36,252 nucleotides of DNA from Asparagopsis taxiformis. Lineage: Eukaryota; Rhodophyta; Florideophyceae; Bonnemaisoniales; Bonnemaisoniaceae. The DNA lies in the NCBI GenBank assembly GCA_030407315.1, contig JALQPE010002488.1:1-36252 (forward strand), written 5' to 3'. A program made the translations under genes and the position numbers. Each line of letters begins with the position of its first letter. Within the stretch, counting starts at the first letter, position 1. Shown here piece by piece: positions 20,215 to 30,644 of this stretch. The notes beneath the pieces were generated by a model. The model worked only from the letters and a program-made list of their open reading frames with translations. It was not told the origin of the DNA and made no database searches.

Positions 20215-20522
20215 GGTACCAAGTTTAACGCTTAATGCAAACAATCGATCACGGCGCGGGAGCAATCTGCCCATTTGAGATCCCCACGTGTCCATGTGTC
20301 CAGCGGTTAGCGAGACACACACACAGACGTCCGTCTCTGTGCAGCGGTCAATTTTTATGCCGCACAACGCAACGCGTCGACTAAAGTACAATACAAACCG
20401 ACACATCATCGGAATACATTTTGCATCGATCCCGACCATATCAACTGCACAACAATCATGTTAAAACGAAGCCAAATCGACGAAAGCAACGCCGCGTTAT
20501 CCTTGGCTAGCGTGCAAGCACC

Positions 20523-22898
20523 ATGTTTTCCATCGCGGAAAGACTACAGCCGTACAGTTGTCCCGGCGACAATCTGCGCGTCGCAACCGACATGTACGCC
20601 GCAGAGCAATTTTACGAGCGCTGCGTCGAGGAGCACAACCACATCGGAGCCATGTATTGTCTCGCAACCATTCTACGCGTCTCCGAAAACATGTGCGACG
20701 GCCGACGCGCCATGCAACTGCTCCAACGCTGCGTCGTTGAAGGCTACCATCCCGGCGCCATGTTCGATCTGGCACGCATGTATTCCGACGGTAAGTTCTG
20801 CGAGCAGGATTTCGTACGAGCCGTCGATCTGTATCAACGCGCCATACAACTAGACTATGACGCGTGCACGATGTTCGAGCTGGCAATGATCTATGACGTC
20901 GGCGAGAAAGACGTTCCAATGGACGTCTTGCGCGCGATGAACTATTATCAAATGAGCATTGACGTCGGCCAGCATCTGGAGGCAATGTTCTGGCTCGCTC
21001 GATTACTCATATCCGATATCATGCAGCCGAAACGCGATGTGTCGCGCGCAAAGCGTCTGTTCACCATGTATGTTGAGCGATGTGAAGAGCCGATGCCGAT
21101 TATCGAGATATGCAACGAGCTGATGTACGGATCGTCCAACCTCCCACGAGACGTCGCACTAGCCGCGTGCTTGCTACAGGCATGCGTGGAACGATGGGAC
21201 GAGTGTGATGCAATGATACCACTCGCGGAAATCCTTCTGAGCGGCGCTTCCGGTGTCGCCAGAGACGCAACGCGTGCGATACGTCTATGTGAACGAACCG
21301 CCAGTGTTCGCTGGGAGTATTCACTATCAACGGCTGTGTTGGCGCGCAAAATCGCCTATGGAACATCGCAGATTCAGGCCAATGTGCAGCTAGCTGTGTA
21401 TCTGTGTCAGATGAGTATTGCGAGGGGGAACGATGCGGCCGTTATGCTTACATTGTCTGAACTGCTGTTAAGGGGCGCTCCGGGCGTGGAAAAGGACGTG
21501 GATTGTGCGATGAATTTGGTGGATAGAGCTTCTGGGAGTGATCGTGTCAAGTTTCAGATGTCCAAGATTATACAGCTTGCAAACGATATGGCACAAAGAA
21601 AGGGCGGAATGGCGAGGAATCCGTCGTTTGCCGTTTTGTTGTTGGATAAATGCATGAATATGAAGGATTTCAAATCTGAATCGACACTGGCTCTTGCGGA
21701 TGTCGTGCTTCAAACGAAAGCAGTTTTGGATATTGAGCGGGGCATTCAACTATGTCGTCAGTTGGTTGGTTTGGAATCATATTGTGAAAAGCTCGAGGAT
21801 CTTGCAGAGTCGATTGCATTTAGCGATGCGGGTAATGGTGCGCTCGTGATGCGTCTGTTGGAACTGTTCATGGACAGTAAACATGGCGCAGCCGCTATGG
21901 TTACACTTGCGGAATATCTCATTACTGGAGATCTGGGCATTGCAAAGGACAGTGAACGTGCTGTATGGCTCTGTGAACGTGCGTTGGAGAAGAGCAGGGA
22001 CTGTAGCGACAAAGTGGTCGGTATCGCAAAACAAATGGATTGTGCAAAATCGTGCAAGCCAACGGACACTGCACTCACGATTCGTCTACTACAAATCTGC
22101 GTCGACAAATCCAACAACGCAGAGGCCATCGTCATGCTCGTCAAATTACTGTGTTCAAACAAAGCGAATCGTAACACGGACCACACACTACGGCTGTGCG
22201 GCAAACTAATCGATAGCGACGTGTCTTGCGACAGAGCGTTTCATCTCGAAGAGGAAATCGGCAAGGGTACGACGCGCGTCGCCAAAAACATGCCAATGTC
22301 CATAAGAATCTGCGAAATGTGCATGGAGAAATGGGACGATCCATGCGCGATCGAAACTGGCGTGGAAATCATGTGCGGTTCCACAGAAGCTAGCGACGTA
22401 AATCGCGCAATCCGTCTCTGCGAACGCTATGTAAACAACAATATATGCTGCGAGATCATCATCCGCATCGCGCAAAAAATCTGCATCGAAACATCTCAAT
22501 ACGTACACGACCCATCCATATCGCAACGTCTACTAAACGTCTGCCTCAGCGCACGACATGACCTCTCCGCCATATTCCTGCTCGCACAAATACTACTGCA
22601 AGGCATACGCGGGGTTCCATGGGACCCCGCGCGCGCCATGCAGCTATGCGCGATGTGCATACGACACGACGTGTCGTACATTGCGCGGCTGCGACGCGTT
22701 GTGGCGCAACTCGGGCGTCAAAGCGGCGACAAGAAGAGTCTACATCTTGCGATCGCGCTGTGCGAGCTGGCGCTCGCGCACGCGGACGACACGCGCGTCA
22801 TGGTGCTTCTGGCCGAGCTGCTGATCCGTCTGGATTACGAATTGCACGGAAGAAGTGATACTAGAGGCGAAACGACAAGCCGAAGGGCTTGGGAATAG
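20523..22898 (+). CDS. Sel1-like repeat protein (791 aa)
   Basis: This is a single uninterrupted ORF, the longest and only undamaged one in the window. It consists almost entirely of degenerate ~36-39 residue helical repeats matching the Sel1-like (TPR-related) pattern A-hh-LA-hh-...-G-...-D-...-A-hh-L. Examples are GAMFDLARMYSDGKFCEQDF (about residues 80-99) and AVMLTLSELLLRGAPGVEKD; I estimate around 20 repeats. Unusually many repeats have Cys in the second helix (RLCERT, LLQRCV, LCQMSI). Sel1 arrays act as protein-binding scaffolds, often in ER quality control or signalling; the partner here is unknown. There is no clear signal peptide or membrane segment. The ATG is preceded by CACC. An upstream ATG at 20458 in another frame (MLKRSQIDESNAALSLAS) reads like repeat sequence and may be a shifted N-terminal extension. 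Confidence 0.88.
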   Translation: MFSIAERLQPYSCPGDNLRVATDMYAAEQFYERCVEEHNHIGAMYCLATILRVSENMCDGRRAMQLLQRCVVEGYHPGAMFDLARMYSDGKFCEQDFVRAVDLYQRAIQLDYDACTMFELAMIYDVGEKDVPMDVLRAMNYYQMSIDVGQHLEAMFWLARLLISDIMQPKRDVSRAKRLFTMYVERCEEPMPIIEICNELMYGSSNLPRDVALAACLLQACVERWDECDAMIPLAEILLSGASGVARDATRAIRLCERTASVRWEYSLSTAVLARKIAYGTSQIQANVQLAVYLCQMSIARGNDAAVMLTLSELLLRGAPGVEKDVDCAMNLVDRASGSDRVKFQMSKIIQLANDMAQRKGGMARNPSFAVLLLDKCMNMKDFKSESTLALADVVLQTKAVLDIERGIQLCRQLVGLESYCEKLEDLAESIAFSDAGNGALVMRLLELFMDSKHGAAAMVTLAEYLITGDLGIAKDSERAVWLCERALEKSRDCSDKVVGIAKQMDCAKSCKPTDTALTIRLLQICVDKSNNAEAIVMLVKLLCSNKANRNTDHTLRLCGKLIDSDVSCDRAFHLEEEIGKGTTRVAKNMPMSIRICEMCMEKWDDPCAIETGVEIMCGSTEASDVNRAIRLCERYVNNNICCEIIIRIAQKICIETSQYVHDPSISQRLLNVCLSARHDLSAIFLLAQILLQGIRGVPWDPARAMQLCAMCIRHDVSYIARLRRVVAQLGRQSGDKKSLHLAIALCELALAHADDTRVMVLLAELLIRLDYELHGRSDTRGETTSRRAWE

Positions 22899-23235
22899 TG
22901 CTGTGTTTTATATTGTATCTGATATGTATAATCACGGGTGGAAGGGCGGAGAAACGGCGTCGATTCGTGCTTATCTGGCGACGAATGCGACGAAGAAAAG
23001 AATTTCAAAAGAGTTGAAGACAGTTCATTGGTTTAATCCAGAAGAGTTTGGAGTCAGTCAAGATGCAATGGGCTTGTCGAGATTGGTAGACGCAGCAATG
23101 TGCGTGCAGGCGGATCGATTTGTTCATGCACTGCCGTCGAATTTTGGGAGCTGGGTAGCGGAGCAGAGGGCGGGCAAGGGGAAAGCAGAAACAAAGGTAG
23201 TGAATTGCATGGATCAAAGCTTCATAGACCGATGA
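22825..23235 (+). pseudogene. Glycosyltransferase-like C-terminal fragment (O-fucosyltransferase-like)
   Basis: The frame is open from 22825 (SVWITNCTEEVILEAKRQAE) to TGA at 23233-23235. It contains NSAVFYIVSDMYNHGW, a spaced VHWFNPEEFGV, then LVDAAMCVQADRFVHALPSN and FGSWVAEQR. The order 'VSD ... VDAxxCxxADxFV ... SxFxxxxxxxR' resembles the C-terminal nucleotide-sugar-binding half of GT-B fucosyltransferases such as protein O-fucosyltransferases. The N-terminal half is absent, and the frame overlaps the last 25 codons of the Sel1 ORF in a different register. It therefore looks like a gene fragment joined to the Sel1 gene by rearrangement. A second exon of a spliced gene is an alternative. 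The family call is tentative. Confidence 0.4.
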
Positions 23236-23588
23236 AGTAGCGCGGTTGGGTGGATGACAAGCAACATTTATGCAATGGCGGTAGGTTGAATTTTCCATCG
23301 ACAGCATGGTTGCGAAATATATACTGAGCGGAGATCAGCGACATTACGGTTGCTGCACGGGCACTAGAGTTGGGATGTGGTCTCGTGATATGGACATCCT
23401 GACTCCTCACGTTTCCTCTTCGCAGCATGTCTAACATTGCTGCTGCGCAACTGCTATCTACACCACATTTTATTGTCCAATTTCGGGATAAAGCTGGTAT
23501 ACTTAGCGTACTGCGGTTACCACACAAGTCACACTGGACATGTGGGCTAATAGTCTAAGCCTAAGTAGAGTTGCGAATACGGTACAGT
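23236..23588. other. Intergenic stretch
   Basis: Nothing recognisable lies between the glycosyltransferase-like fragment and the GC hairpin. Short minus-strand frames (23222-23527) lack domain features. Confidence 0.4.
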
Positions 23589-23629
23589 ATTCGCGCGCGC
23601 GAAGCGCGCGCCAACGCGTAAAGGGCACT
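23589..23629. repeat. GC-rich hairpin element, copy B
   Basis: It matches copy A at 20176-20214 over about 39 bases, with one extra CG dinucleotide in the stem and A for G in CCAACGCG. It is a direct repeat about 3.4 kb from copy A and can form the same GCGCGC-GAA-GCGCGC hairpin. Confidence 0.8.
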
Positions 23630-23964
23630 TGTTCTCCATTTGTATTTGTTCAATAAATCAACGGAAATTCATGCGATGTAGTGCATATGGCGTGTACATT
23701 ATCTACAAACATGATTGAGATGCCCATCAGCGCGGACCAGCCACTTGCCCGTGTGACTGGCCGCCCGATCGAGCGGTTCATCTATCTTAACGCTCATTGG
23801 GCTATTTCTCTCCCACGCACGATGTTGTTTCTCTGTAGGTTTGGTAACTTGCCACGCGTGGGGTGCGCGACAACTGCGAATCGTTGAGCTGAATAACTGT
23901 AATGATGGCAGTACCGACTGACCGACCGACCAACAAACTCATGCATTTGTGCATGTACGCTGCC

Positions 23965-23972
23965 TATATAAG
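23965..23972 (+). promoter_or_regulatory. TATA-box-like element upstream of the spondin pseudogene
   Basis: TATATAAG occurs in CCTATATAAGGAAGG about 75 bases before the start of the spondin-like frame on the same strand. It is a good TATA match at a plausible position but is unproven. Confidence 0.35.
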
Positions 23973-24041
23973 GAAGGAACGGCACAGTGGGGCTCAAGGC
24001 GCCCATTGTGTGGCGGTTAACTGCTCAATCTGGAGCGTAGG

Positions 24042-24694
24042 TTGTCGGTGGGTGGGTCGGCAGCGGGTGTTTCTGCGATCGAGGACAGTCCGTTTCCAGG
24101 ATGTCGCGGATCTGCCAAGTACAAGGTGACGTTCTTGAACCTGTTGAGCCGGGAGAATTTTGGTGAGTTGATTCCGGTGGAGGGGCTGGTGTACTCACCG
24201 CTGGCTGCATTGTCGAACTCGAACCAGCAGCCGTTTTTCACAGTGCGCTGATTTGCAAAACGGGCCTGTGGAGCAAGTGGCGGAGATTGGAGTGAACCGT
24301 CGGATTATTCGGCCGGGCGATGAGAGGGGCAAGGCATGCCAGTGGTGGATGCGGGAGAGGTGACAATGCCGGGTACTACCCGACTTAGTAAGTCGACGAG
24401 CGTGATTCTGAGAGCGGACTATGCGCACTCATTTGTGATGGTGCCGGGGATGATTGCGCCGTCTCCGGATTGGATTGTGCAGACCAACAACAGAAATTTG
24501 TTTGATGTGTCTCGGGGGCGGTTTGTGAGGCGAATGACGGGCGACCTGATTGCGTACGACACTGGTGTGGATGATGGAAGTGGGTTAACGCCGCCGTGCT
24601 TGCGGTAGAGAAGAACATTGCTCTGCTGGTGGAGGACGAGACTGACCGATTTGAGGGACGAAATGTTGGCTGGTACACGATTGAAAAGATTTGA
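24042..24694 (+). pseudogene. Spondin-domain secreted protein, frameshifted
   Basis: Fragments in order match one spondin N-type domain: AKYKVTFLNLLSRENFGELI then LVYSPLAALS (24100-24215), EQVAEIGVN (about 24270-24295, shifted frame) and TMPGTTRLSKS (about 24365). After these come SFVMVPGMIAPSPDWIV (about 24430-24478) and GDLIAYDTGVDDGSG (about 24540-24585). In a further frame NIALLVEDETDRF ends at TGA 24692-24694. The MIAPSPDW signature and the D-x-G-x-D-x-G segment are hallmarks of spondin domains, which occur in secreted adhesion proteins. At least three frame changes (near 24250, 24340 and 24595) and the absence of a clear ATG mark it as a pseudogene unless these are consensus errors. Confidence 0.75.
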
Positions 24695-25790
24695 GGGCAT
24701 GGCTGCATTGCGATGGCGAAATGTGTTCCGCAGAGCTTGAGAGCTTATTGAAGTGCATGGGAGTAGATTTTGGTGTGTGTCTGTGTGTGTGCGTGTGAGC
24801 ATGTTTTCTGACCTGCATGCGCGCGTTTAGAGCTAAATAGATGGAGGAGAAAACTAGGTGTTTGTTTGATCGGATGGTTAATTGTTGTGCTCGTTTTGGC
24901 AGGTTTGAACTAAACTAAACTGAAGTGCATAGCGGAGTGACTGGATCTCTGGCTGACAATGGTCATTGCCGACTGACAAGAATAACGATGATGTTTATAG
25001 TACGGTTTTGGCATGCATATTTCGCCGGGGTGCAGATAGACGGATGTGAGTCGATATGATGTGTTGCAGTGAGGTAGAATAATTCGAGATCGGGATCGAC
25101 TGCAGAATATAATTGAGGAAGTAATTGGTTGTAGAGGATGATGTGAAATGGGGATGCATTGTGAATGAAAGGTCAGTCCATGTACATGTATTGTATGCAA
25201 AAACATAGAGGTCCAGGAAAGGGCGTCCTCGCATCTACCGCTTCACTCTGTCCATATTCAGTCTCATGAACCAACAGTGTTGCACAAATACCAGCCGCAA
25301 GTGAAACTAAAATGGGACTGGGGCGTCGTACTGTTTGACACTATAGCCGGAACAGCCTTTTCCGTGTTCCTTTAAACTACCATCGCTACCCAGGTGTATT
25401 TATACCCCGGACATCTTCCATCACTGCCGCGATGTGCTTGTGATGACAAGCAGTGCGCTGTACAGATTCTGGGGCCGTTTCAGCTGTTATAAAAGCATTC
25501 AGCATGTATACGTACTAAACTGTACCGAACTCAAGTGTATATTCGATAGGCCGTTATTCTCTCGTTAATTAACGTCATTGAATAATGTTATTAAATTAAT
25601 TGGATATCCACGTATCCGTAATCCGGCACTGAAAACAACTTACTCCAATCATTCAATGCCACTTGCCAAATCTGCTGGGCCAGGCTTCGCCGGTCTACAA
25701 CACACTGCGCACACGATCAAATGCATTTGACTCATGAGTCTGCGAGGGGGAAGGAATTTTCAATCGTCGCCAATAAAGGACATGGACTGT
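24695..25790. other. Gene-poor stretch with a (GT)n tract
   Basis: A GT-rich microsatellite (TGTGTGTCTGTGTGTGTGCG) lies at about 24773-24798. Otherwise I find no supported gene; minus-strand frames at 24910-25234 are short and His/Ser/Ile-rich. The region 25540-25610 is AT-rich. Confidence 0.5.
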
Positions 25791-26384
25791 TCACGGGGCT
25801 GGAACGAAACTTTCCAGAAGCGCGGAATACTGCGGTTTTGTCCCGAAACCATGACGAGTACCTCCGCCGATACAGCGTGGTGTAGGTGAAAGGTGTACTG
25901 CAGTCAGCAGATCGTCCGTCGTTACTACTGTATTGTAGACAGCGAGCGGTACTGCGCCACCGACGTGCTCATTTTCGTCGTGAATTACGTACCTGCACAA
26001 TACTTGTATGACGTCACGGGCGTCAGCTTCAGTGGCGTTGAAATGAAACCACACTCTCCGTGTCGGCCAAGCGAGTGGATGGACCTGGTGGCTCAGTGGC
26101 GTATCGGTCCGCTCGTGGCATGGAGAGCAGGTCCACGGAGCTGCAAGGGGGCACAGAACCACGCCCAGAGTGCGGCGACACATCAGCGGCGCAGGCAGTT
26201 CCCCCGAGACAGTGATCTCCCAAGGGCCCAGAAGATCCTCAGCTACGGGTGACGGCCTGTTGCCATCGAATGGACCGTCTCTAGCCCAACGTCTTGGACA
26301 GCAGAGGCCCCCCGGCAGTCCATAGGACTCGCCTCCGAAAGTCACAAGAGGAACCGAGATCGAAGCCCAGGCTGGCCCGTCCAC
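25791..26384 (-). CDS. Unrecognised 197-codon ORF
   Basis: This is an uninterrupted minus-strand frame from ATG 26384 to 25791. The C-terminal half (RVWFHFNATEADARDVIQVL, RYVIHDENEHVGGAVPLAVY) looks protein-like, while the N-terminal half is Pro/Gly/Arg-rich. A 119-codon plus-strand frame (25893-26252) overlaps it completely, so at most one is real. No signal peptide, membrane segment or known domain is visible. Confidence 0.25.
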   Translation of the reverse strand: MDGPAWASISVPLVTFGGESYGLPGGLCCPRRWARDGPFDGNRPSPVAEDLLGPWEITVSGELPAPLMCRRTLGVVLCPLAAPWTCSPCHERTDTPLSHQVHPLAWPTRRVWFHFNATEADARDVIQVLCRYVIHDENEHVGGAVPLAVYNTVVTTDDLLTAVHLSPTPRCIGGGTRHGFGTKPQYSALLESFVPAP

Positions 26385-27245
26385 TGGATAGTTTTGGCTG
26401 CTAAGAGGGGTTGGGATGTACTTCGTTTGATCATTTCAATCGCTGTGTCAACCTATGACAGATGGATCGTGTGTTCTGTCTACACCACAGCCTTTTTCGT
26501 TATCCATTCGGTATGCGATGTATGTACAGGCAAATAGTTGAAATCGGCATCACAGTGTTCAGAGCTTCCTTTATGTGGCGTTCTTCGAGAATGCATCAGA
26601 TGTTCTTCGTTTTATGCGACGATCCAATGTTCGCCATAGCTAGCAGACTGATCATGCTCGATGATCGCGGCGTGCTCAAATAGATATGTATGTGCGGGTG
26701 CTGCACATTTGGAAATAGTAAACTGTGTATTGTTCGGATGAGATTTTACATGAGTAGTCCCACCCAACGCCAGTAAGCAAACATCTACCCACAACTCATT
26801 GGAACTGAACCGCACAATCGGACACGGCAGTGCACAATAAGGATTGTTCTCGAGCAAAACTATTGCGTGCCGCCCTTCCGCTCCTATGCAGTTCTCTCCC
26901 TATCCACTCAACTGTTATGGGTGCTTTCCACGAAATCTCTTTTCCAACATGATTACTAATCGCTCGCTCAGCGCTTCCCATCAGTCCGCTTGCGCTAAAT
27001 CGACCTGCACCCAGCCCAAATCACACAGAGGACCCTCCACATCCCACCCAACAATTCTCTCCCACCTTTCCTTAGCCTCTCCGCCTTTCCTCTTATACGT
27101 TCCAAAATAATTTCTTACACACACATGCATGCCCTCACTTCGCTCCCTGTATTTAACCATCCCGAAAATCCATCCCAAAACTACCTGCAATCCATCTGTG
27201 ATTCCCTACACACATTCAGTCATCAAAACTTTTCCAGTCATTAAC
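26385..27245. other. Gene-poor stretch
   Basis: Only short overlapping frames on both strands. From about 26990 to 27200 the plus strand is C-rich, which may be the upstream region of the ORF that follows. Confidence 0.4.
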
Positions 27246-27246
27246 A

Positions 27247-27814
27247 ATGGCCACTAAGCCGCTCTCCTTTGGCCCTTTACCGTCCCGGCATTAATCAAAC
27301 AACTTTGCCGGTTTCCCAGCTTCATGCCAACGACCCAACCGAAGTCGTTGTCCAAACTGCCCCGCTCCAGAAATCATCCTCTCCATAAGACCGAGCGCAG
27401 CACAGTGCACAGAAAACAACTTCGGCACTATGGAGCAGCCAAAACAGCCCAAGGAGAAAGAGGTGAAAAATGAAAAGAGAGCGCAGAAAGCCGTTGCCGA
27501 CCAGCTCAAAAAACATGGAAGCTGAAGCTGGGCGCACCTTTTTCAAACGGCTCTGGACTGGCCTTCACAACGGCGCTGTTGTAACGTTCGTGCTGAGAAG
27601 TTTGAACCCCAATGGCCCCGAATCCATGCGAATGTTCGTCATCACATTCTCTCTCATCCTGTATGGACTGTTCGAATACAATGGCAGGAAGCGGGCGCTG
27701 CGCACTGGGCACATAGAACACGTGCTGGAGTTCATGAGGGAGTTCAGCCCCACAATAGCGGTGGATGCACTCGGTGTTGAAATGGGCCTGGCGCTTATAC
27801 ACGGCTTGTTTTAG
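27247..27814 (+). pseudogene. Possible membrane protein gene, frame-disrupted, unrecognised
   Basis: ATG 27247 starts MATKPLSFGPLPSRH then stops. Plausible continuation appears in other frames as NDPTEVVVQTAPLQKSS and MEQPKQPKEKEVKNEKRAQK. The longest piece (27470-27814) ends with FFKRLWTGLHNGAVVTFVLR, a hydrophobic segment SMRMFVITFSLILYGLFEY, then FSPTIAVDALGVEMGLALI. The pattern is a charged Lys-rich N-terminal half and one or two C-terminal membrane segments. I recognise no family. The three-frame structure suggests decay, introns I cannot place, or indel errors. Confidence 0.35.
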
Positions 27815-28660
27815 GGCAGGTACGAGCATGGGCGAAAAGCGGTTGCGCCCGAGGCATTGGGCGGCGGGTAGGCAGAACAACAGCGATGAGCTGCATGGTT
27901 CTTGGCTTGATCGTAGACAGAAGATGTGCGGTTGTATGTAAATATAATTGTAGATGGGATCACGTAGAGAAAATTTAGTATTTATTCGATGGAATAGGGC
28001 GCCCCTGTTACAACACTGTAACATGCCACGGCATTGATGACGTGGATATCATTTAGCTCAACGCGACATGTTTTCTTTCCTCTCGTTGTCACCCACTTCT
28101 ACATAGATGACCTCGCTACATGCTCCGCTTTGAAGCGTATCACACATTAAGATATGGTACAGTTTCTTGTCCATTCAGCTCATCGCCTGCTGCGAAACTT
28201 GCGAGTCATCGGTGGTAAATCCACTTTATCCACAATCATGGACAATGGAGAGTTGTAATAGGCTCTGGTGAAAAGGATTGACACAAACTATCGTAGGAAT
28301 TTGTTGTCCATCTGTAGAAAAAGATGCCCTAAGCTGTTTGGTGAAACCATCACACAATGGTTAAACCATGGAAAACACGTCGTCAAGAGCCCGCGCTCCA
28401 CCTTCCTGCCATACTTCAGCCTATTTCGTATCGTCTACTGCGCTCACGACAATTGTACATGTCCGGCATCATCCGCAACAATGCGCTACAGTTAACCTCA
28501 TCATTCCTCTACTGCGCATCGGACGCCGACGTGGCTCACGTTGGGGATCGCCAGAACCTGCGAAAGATGTATCCCTACTGGAGCCTGTGTCCCATCAAGT
28601 GAAGTATTCGCACATTCCTTCTCCGCATCGCACACGCCTTTACCCGCCGCTGAACACTAT
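27815..28660. other. Gene-poor stretch
   Basis: Overlapping plus-strand frames of 75-106 codons at 28268-28688 compete with one another and show no domain. I support no gene. Confidence 0.4.
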
Positions 28661-28852
28661 TCAGCGTAGAGCAGTACTCTCTATGTGAAATACTGCCAGC
28701 GTCGCCAATGAAACGGGGCGGAAGTCACAGTTGCTGAGGCCGAAGCGTACGAAAGGGGCTGTTTCGAGGCCAAAACTGGAAATCGAAGCGAACGTTGCTG
28801 AGAGCAAGCAGGAAATCATAGCGGGCAGGGAAAGTGTGCTGGAGCGAGCCAT
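28661..28852 (-). pseudogene. Secreted-protein N-terminal fragment, paralogue of the 19.9 kb remnant
   Basis: The minus-strand ATG at 28852 begins MARSSTLSLPAMISCLLSAT, a typical signal peptide. LETAPFVRFGLSNCDFR follows, then the frame diverges and ends at 28661. The leader-DTAP/ETAP-GLSN[SC]DFR arrangement is shared with the remnant at 19590-20095, as is the DNA (CGGAAGTCAC-GTTGCTGAGGCC on the plus strand). Similarity stops after DFR, so this is either a truncated copy or the first exon of a related gene. The longer frame upstream (to 29323) is Ser/Pro/His-rich and probably not coding. Confidence 0.4.
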
Positions 28853-30644
28853 TACAGAGAGAGGGTGAAATGTAACGGGTTGGATTGCAATTGGAGGGAG
28901 GCAGGTAGTGCAGTCAAGTTTGATGACACATTGATGATGGAATTGTACAAAGACGAATGATGATGCGTTTAAATTGTTGATGGGCAGAGAAACTGAGGGT
29001 GCATGGGAGGCGGAACGGCAGGATGAACGCGGAGTAGGGGTGCAGTGGAGCTGTGGGTAGGGATGTGTCCGTGAATTTATTGGCGCACCATGACTGGATG
29101 GGATGGAGTGGTATGGTGCGGGTAGAGTGGATCCACGCTCGAGCGCGCAAGGATGACAGGCAAGGGAGAATCTAAGCTGTGAACTGCCTACTATGGCTTG
29201 GAGGGAAAAACTCATTGTTCCACTGTAGGAATGAGCGGAAGTCGGTACGTAGGCCAAGCACCCGTACGTACTGTAGATGTTTCCAAAAGCAAACGAATAC
29301 ACCAGAAGGGTAAACGTGGTCAAATCAGAGGTTAACGAGCGGTGGAAAATCGTCTACGGAAGTAGATCACTGCACGCTGTCACGGCGCTGGTGAGTATCG
29401 CAAGCACCGTGGCTTGACGGCAGCGCCGTAACTGAGTTGGGAATAACAAAGAATTCCAAAATATTTTAATTTAATAAATCACAGTAGAATCATGAGTTCA
29501 TACATATATGGCCGACGACGCACCACCGAGTGAAAGCTCGACAGAACTTATCTTCCTCTCAATAATCGTGTGAGTGGGAACGTGCTATATCTAAAATTTG
29601 GACTCTCATTCGGGCTGATACAGCTGCCAGGCCTAAGCTTGTGGTGGTCCTCTCCATCCGCACCACGCTAATTGGTTACAAATCATCATTACCGTATGGA
29701 ATACCGCATACCATGTTTTATAAAAAGACGGGCCGCACCGTAGGTTACTGCAAACCCGCTTACGTGTCTGTTTGTGCGTGTATTCATAAACTAAAACATG
29801 AACAGTCTTGCAATAGATAAAGAAGTGGATATTGAACGAACACAATCACTGGCAGGCTGGCACGATGCGAACCGCGCCATGCGACGCGACGCGATCCGTG
29901 GATGCACGTATGGTCCTTTGAGTAGCCAATTGGTCATCAATGAGATGCCGGGGTATGGTGAACCATTACATTCTGTGGTCCATAGCTACATCCATATCCA
30001 AACACACTCCTAATGTTCCGTAGAAGATTAGAAATATTATGAGCAGTGCATTTTCCATGCACGTAGTAGTCTACAACATCACCTCCAGATTACACTGGTG
30101 CGCAAGAGTGTAGTAATGTATGCCTCATAATGAAACATAGAAATAAGCTCCACGTAGCAAGCACCATATTGATATGAAACATCTGAATCCATGAAATTAG
30201 CTCTACAACATATACTTACATAGAGCTAGATTGAATGTGCACATTTCCATGAATGCAAGATCCTGAACTCGTAATCATAACGGTGCATTAATACGTACTG
30301 CACTGCACGATCATTTTCGTTACGTGGCATCGTGATAGAACAGTAAGCAGTTCAATTTTAGTGCGGGATAGTCTGACTGTAGAAATTGGATGATAGATAT
30401 ACAATCCATCCTTCATTAGTACTCCAATATGATGTCGTTTGAGAATATTCAATGGGAATAAATGGGGCGCTATTAGCCGGCATCCCACTCGACGGAGAAG
30501 CACAAAAAGGAAGCTCACGAGGGAATATATGCAGGACAGTACACCACCCACCATCAATTCCACAATCAAGAGATAGTCCAGGCGAGTCTCTTTGGTTCTG
30601 GGAGGGCTGGTGGCAACGGTGGATCTTTCCTACGGGTTTCCAAA
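28853..30644. other. Gene-poor stretch
   Basis: No supported gene. AT-rich DNA lies around 29455-29500, and short plus-strand frames at 29798-30013 and 30452-30673 lack recognisable features. Confidence 0.4.

Noticed and set aside
20458..20853. 131-codon ORF with an upstream ATG overlapping the Sel1 gene
   Set aside because: It is an out-of-frame shadow for most of its length. Only its first ~20 codons might belong to a shifted Sel1 N-terminus, noted in that entry.
20523..22898. Bacterial origin of the window (Sel1 repeats are common in bacteria)
   Set aside because: The gene lies on a eukaryotic chromosome end with telomeres, PLE and CACTA elements, has no ribosome binding site, and shows no operon neighbours.
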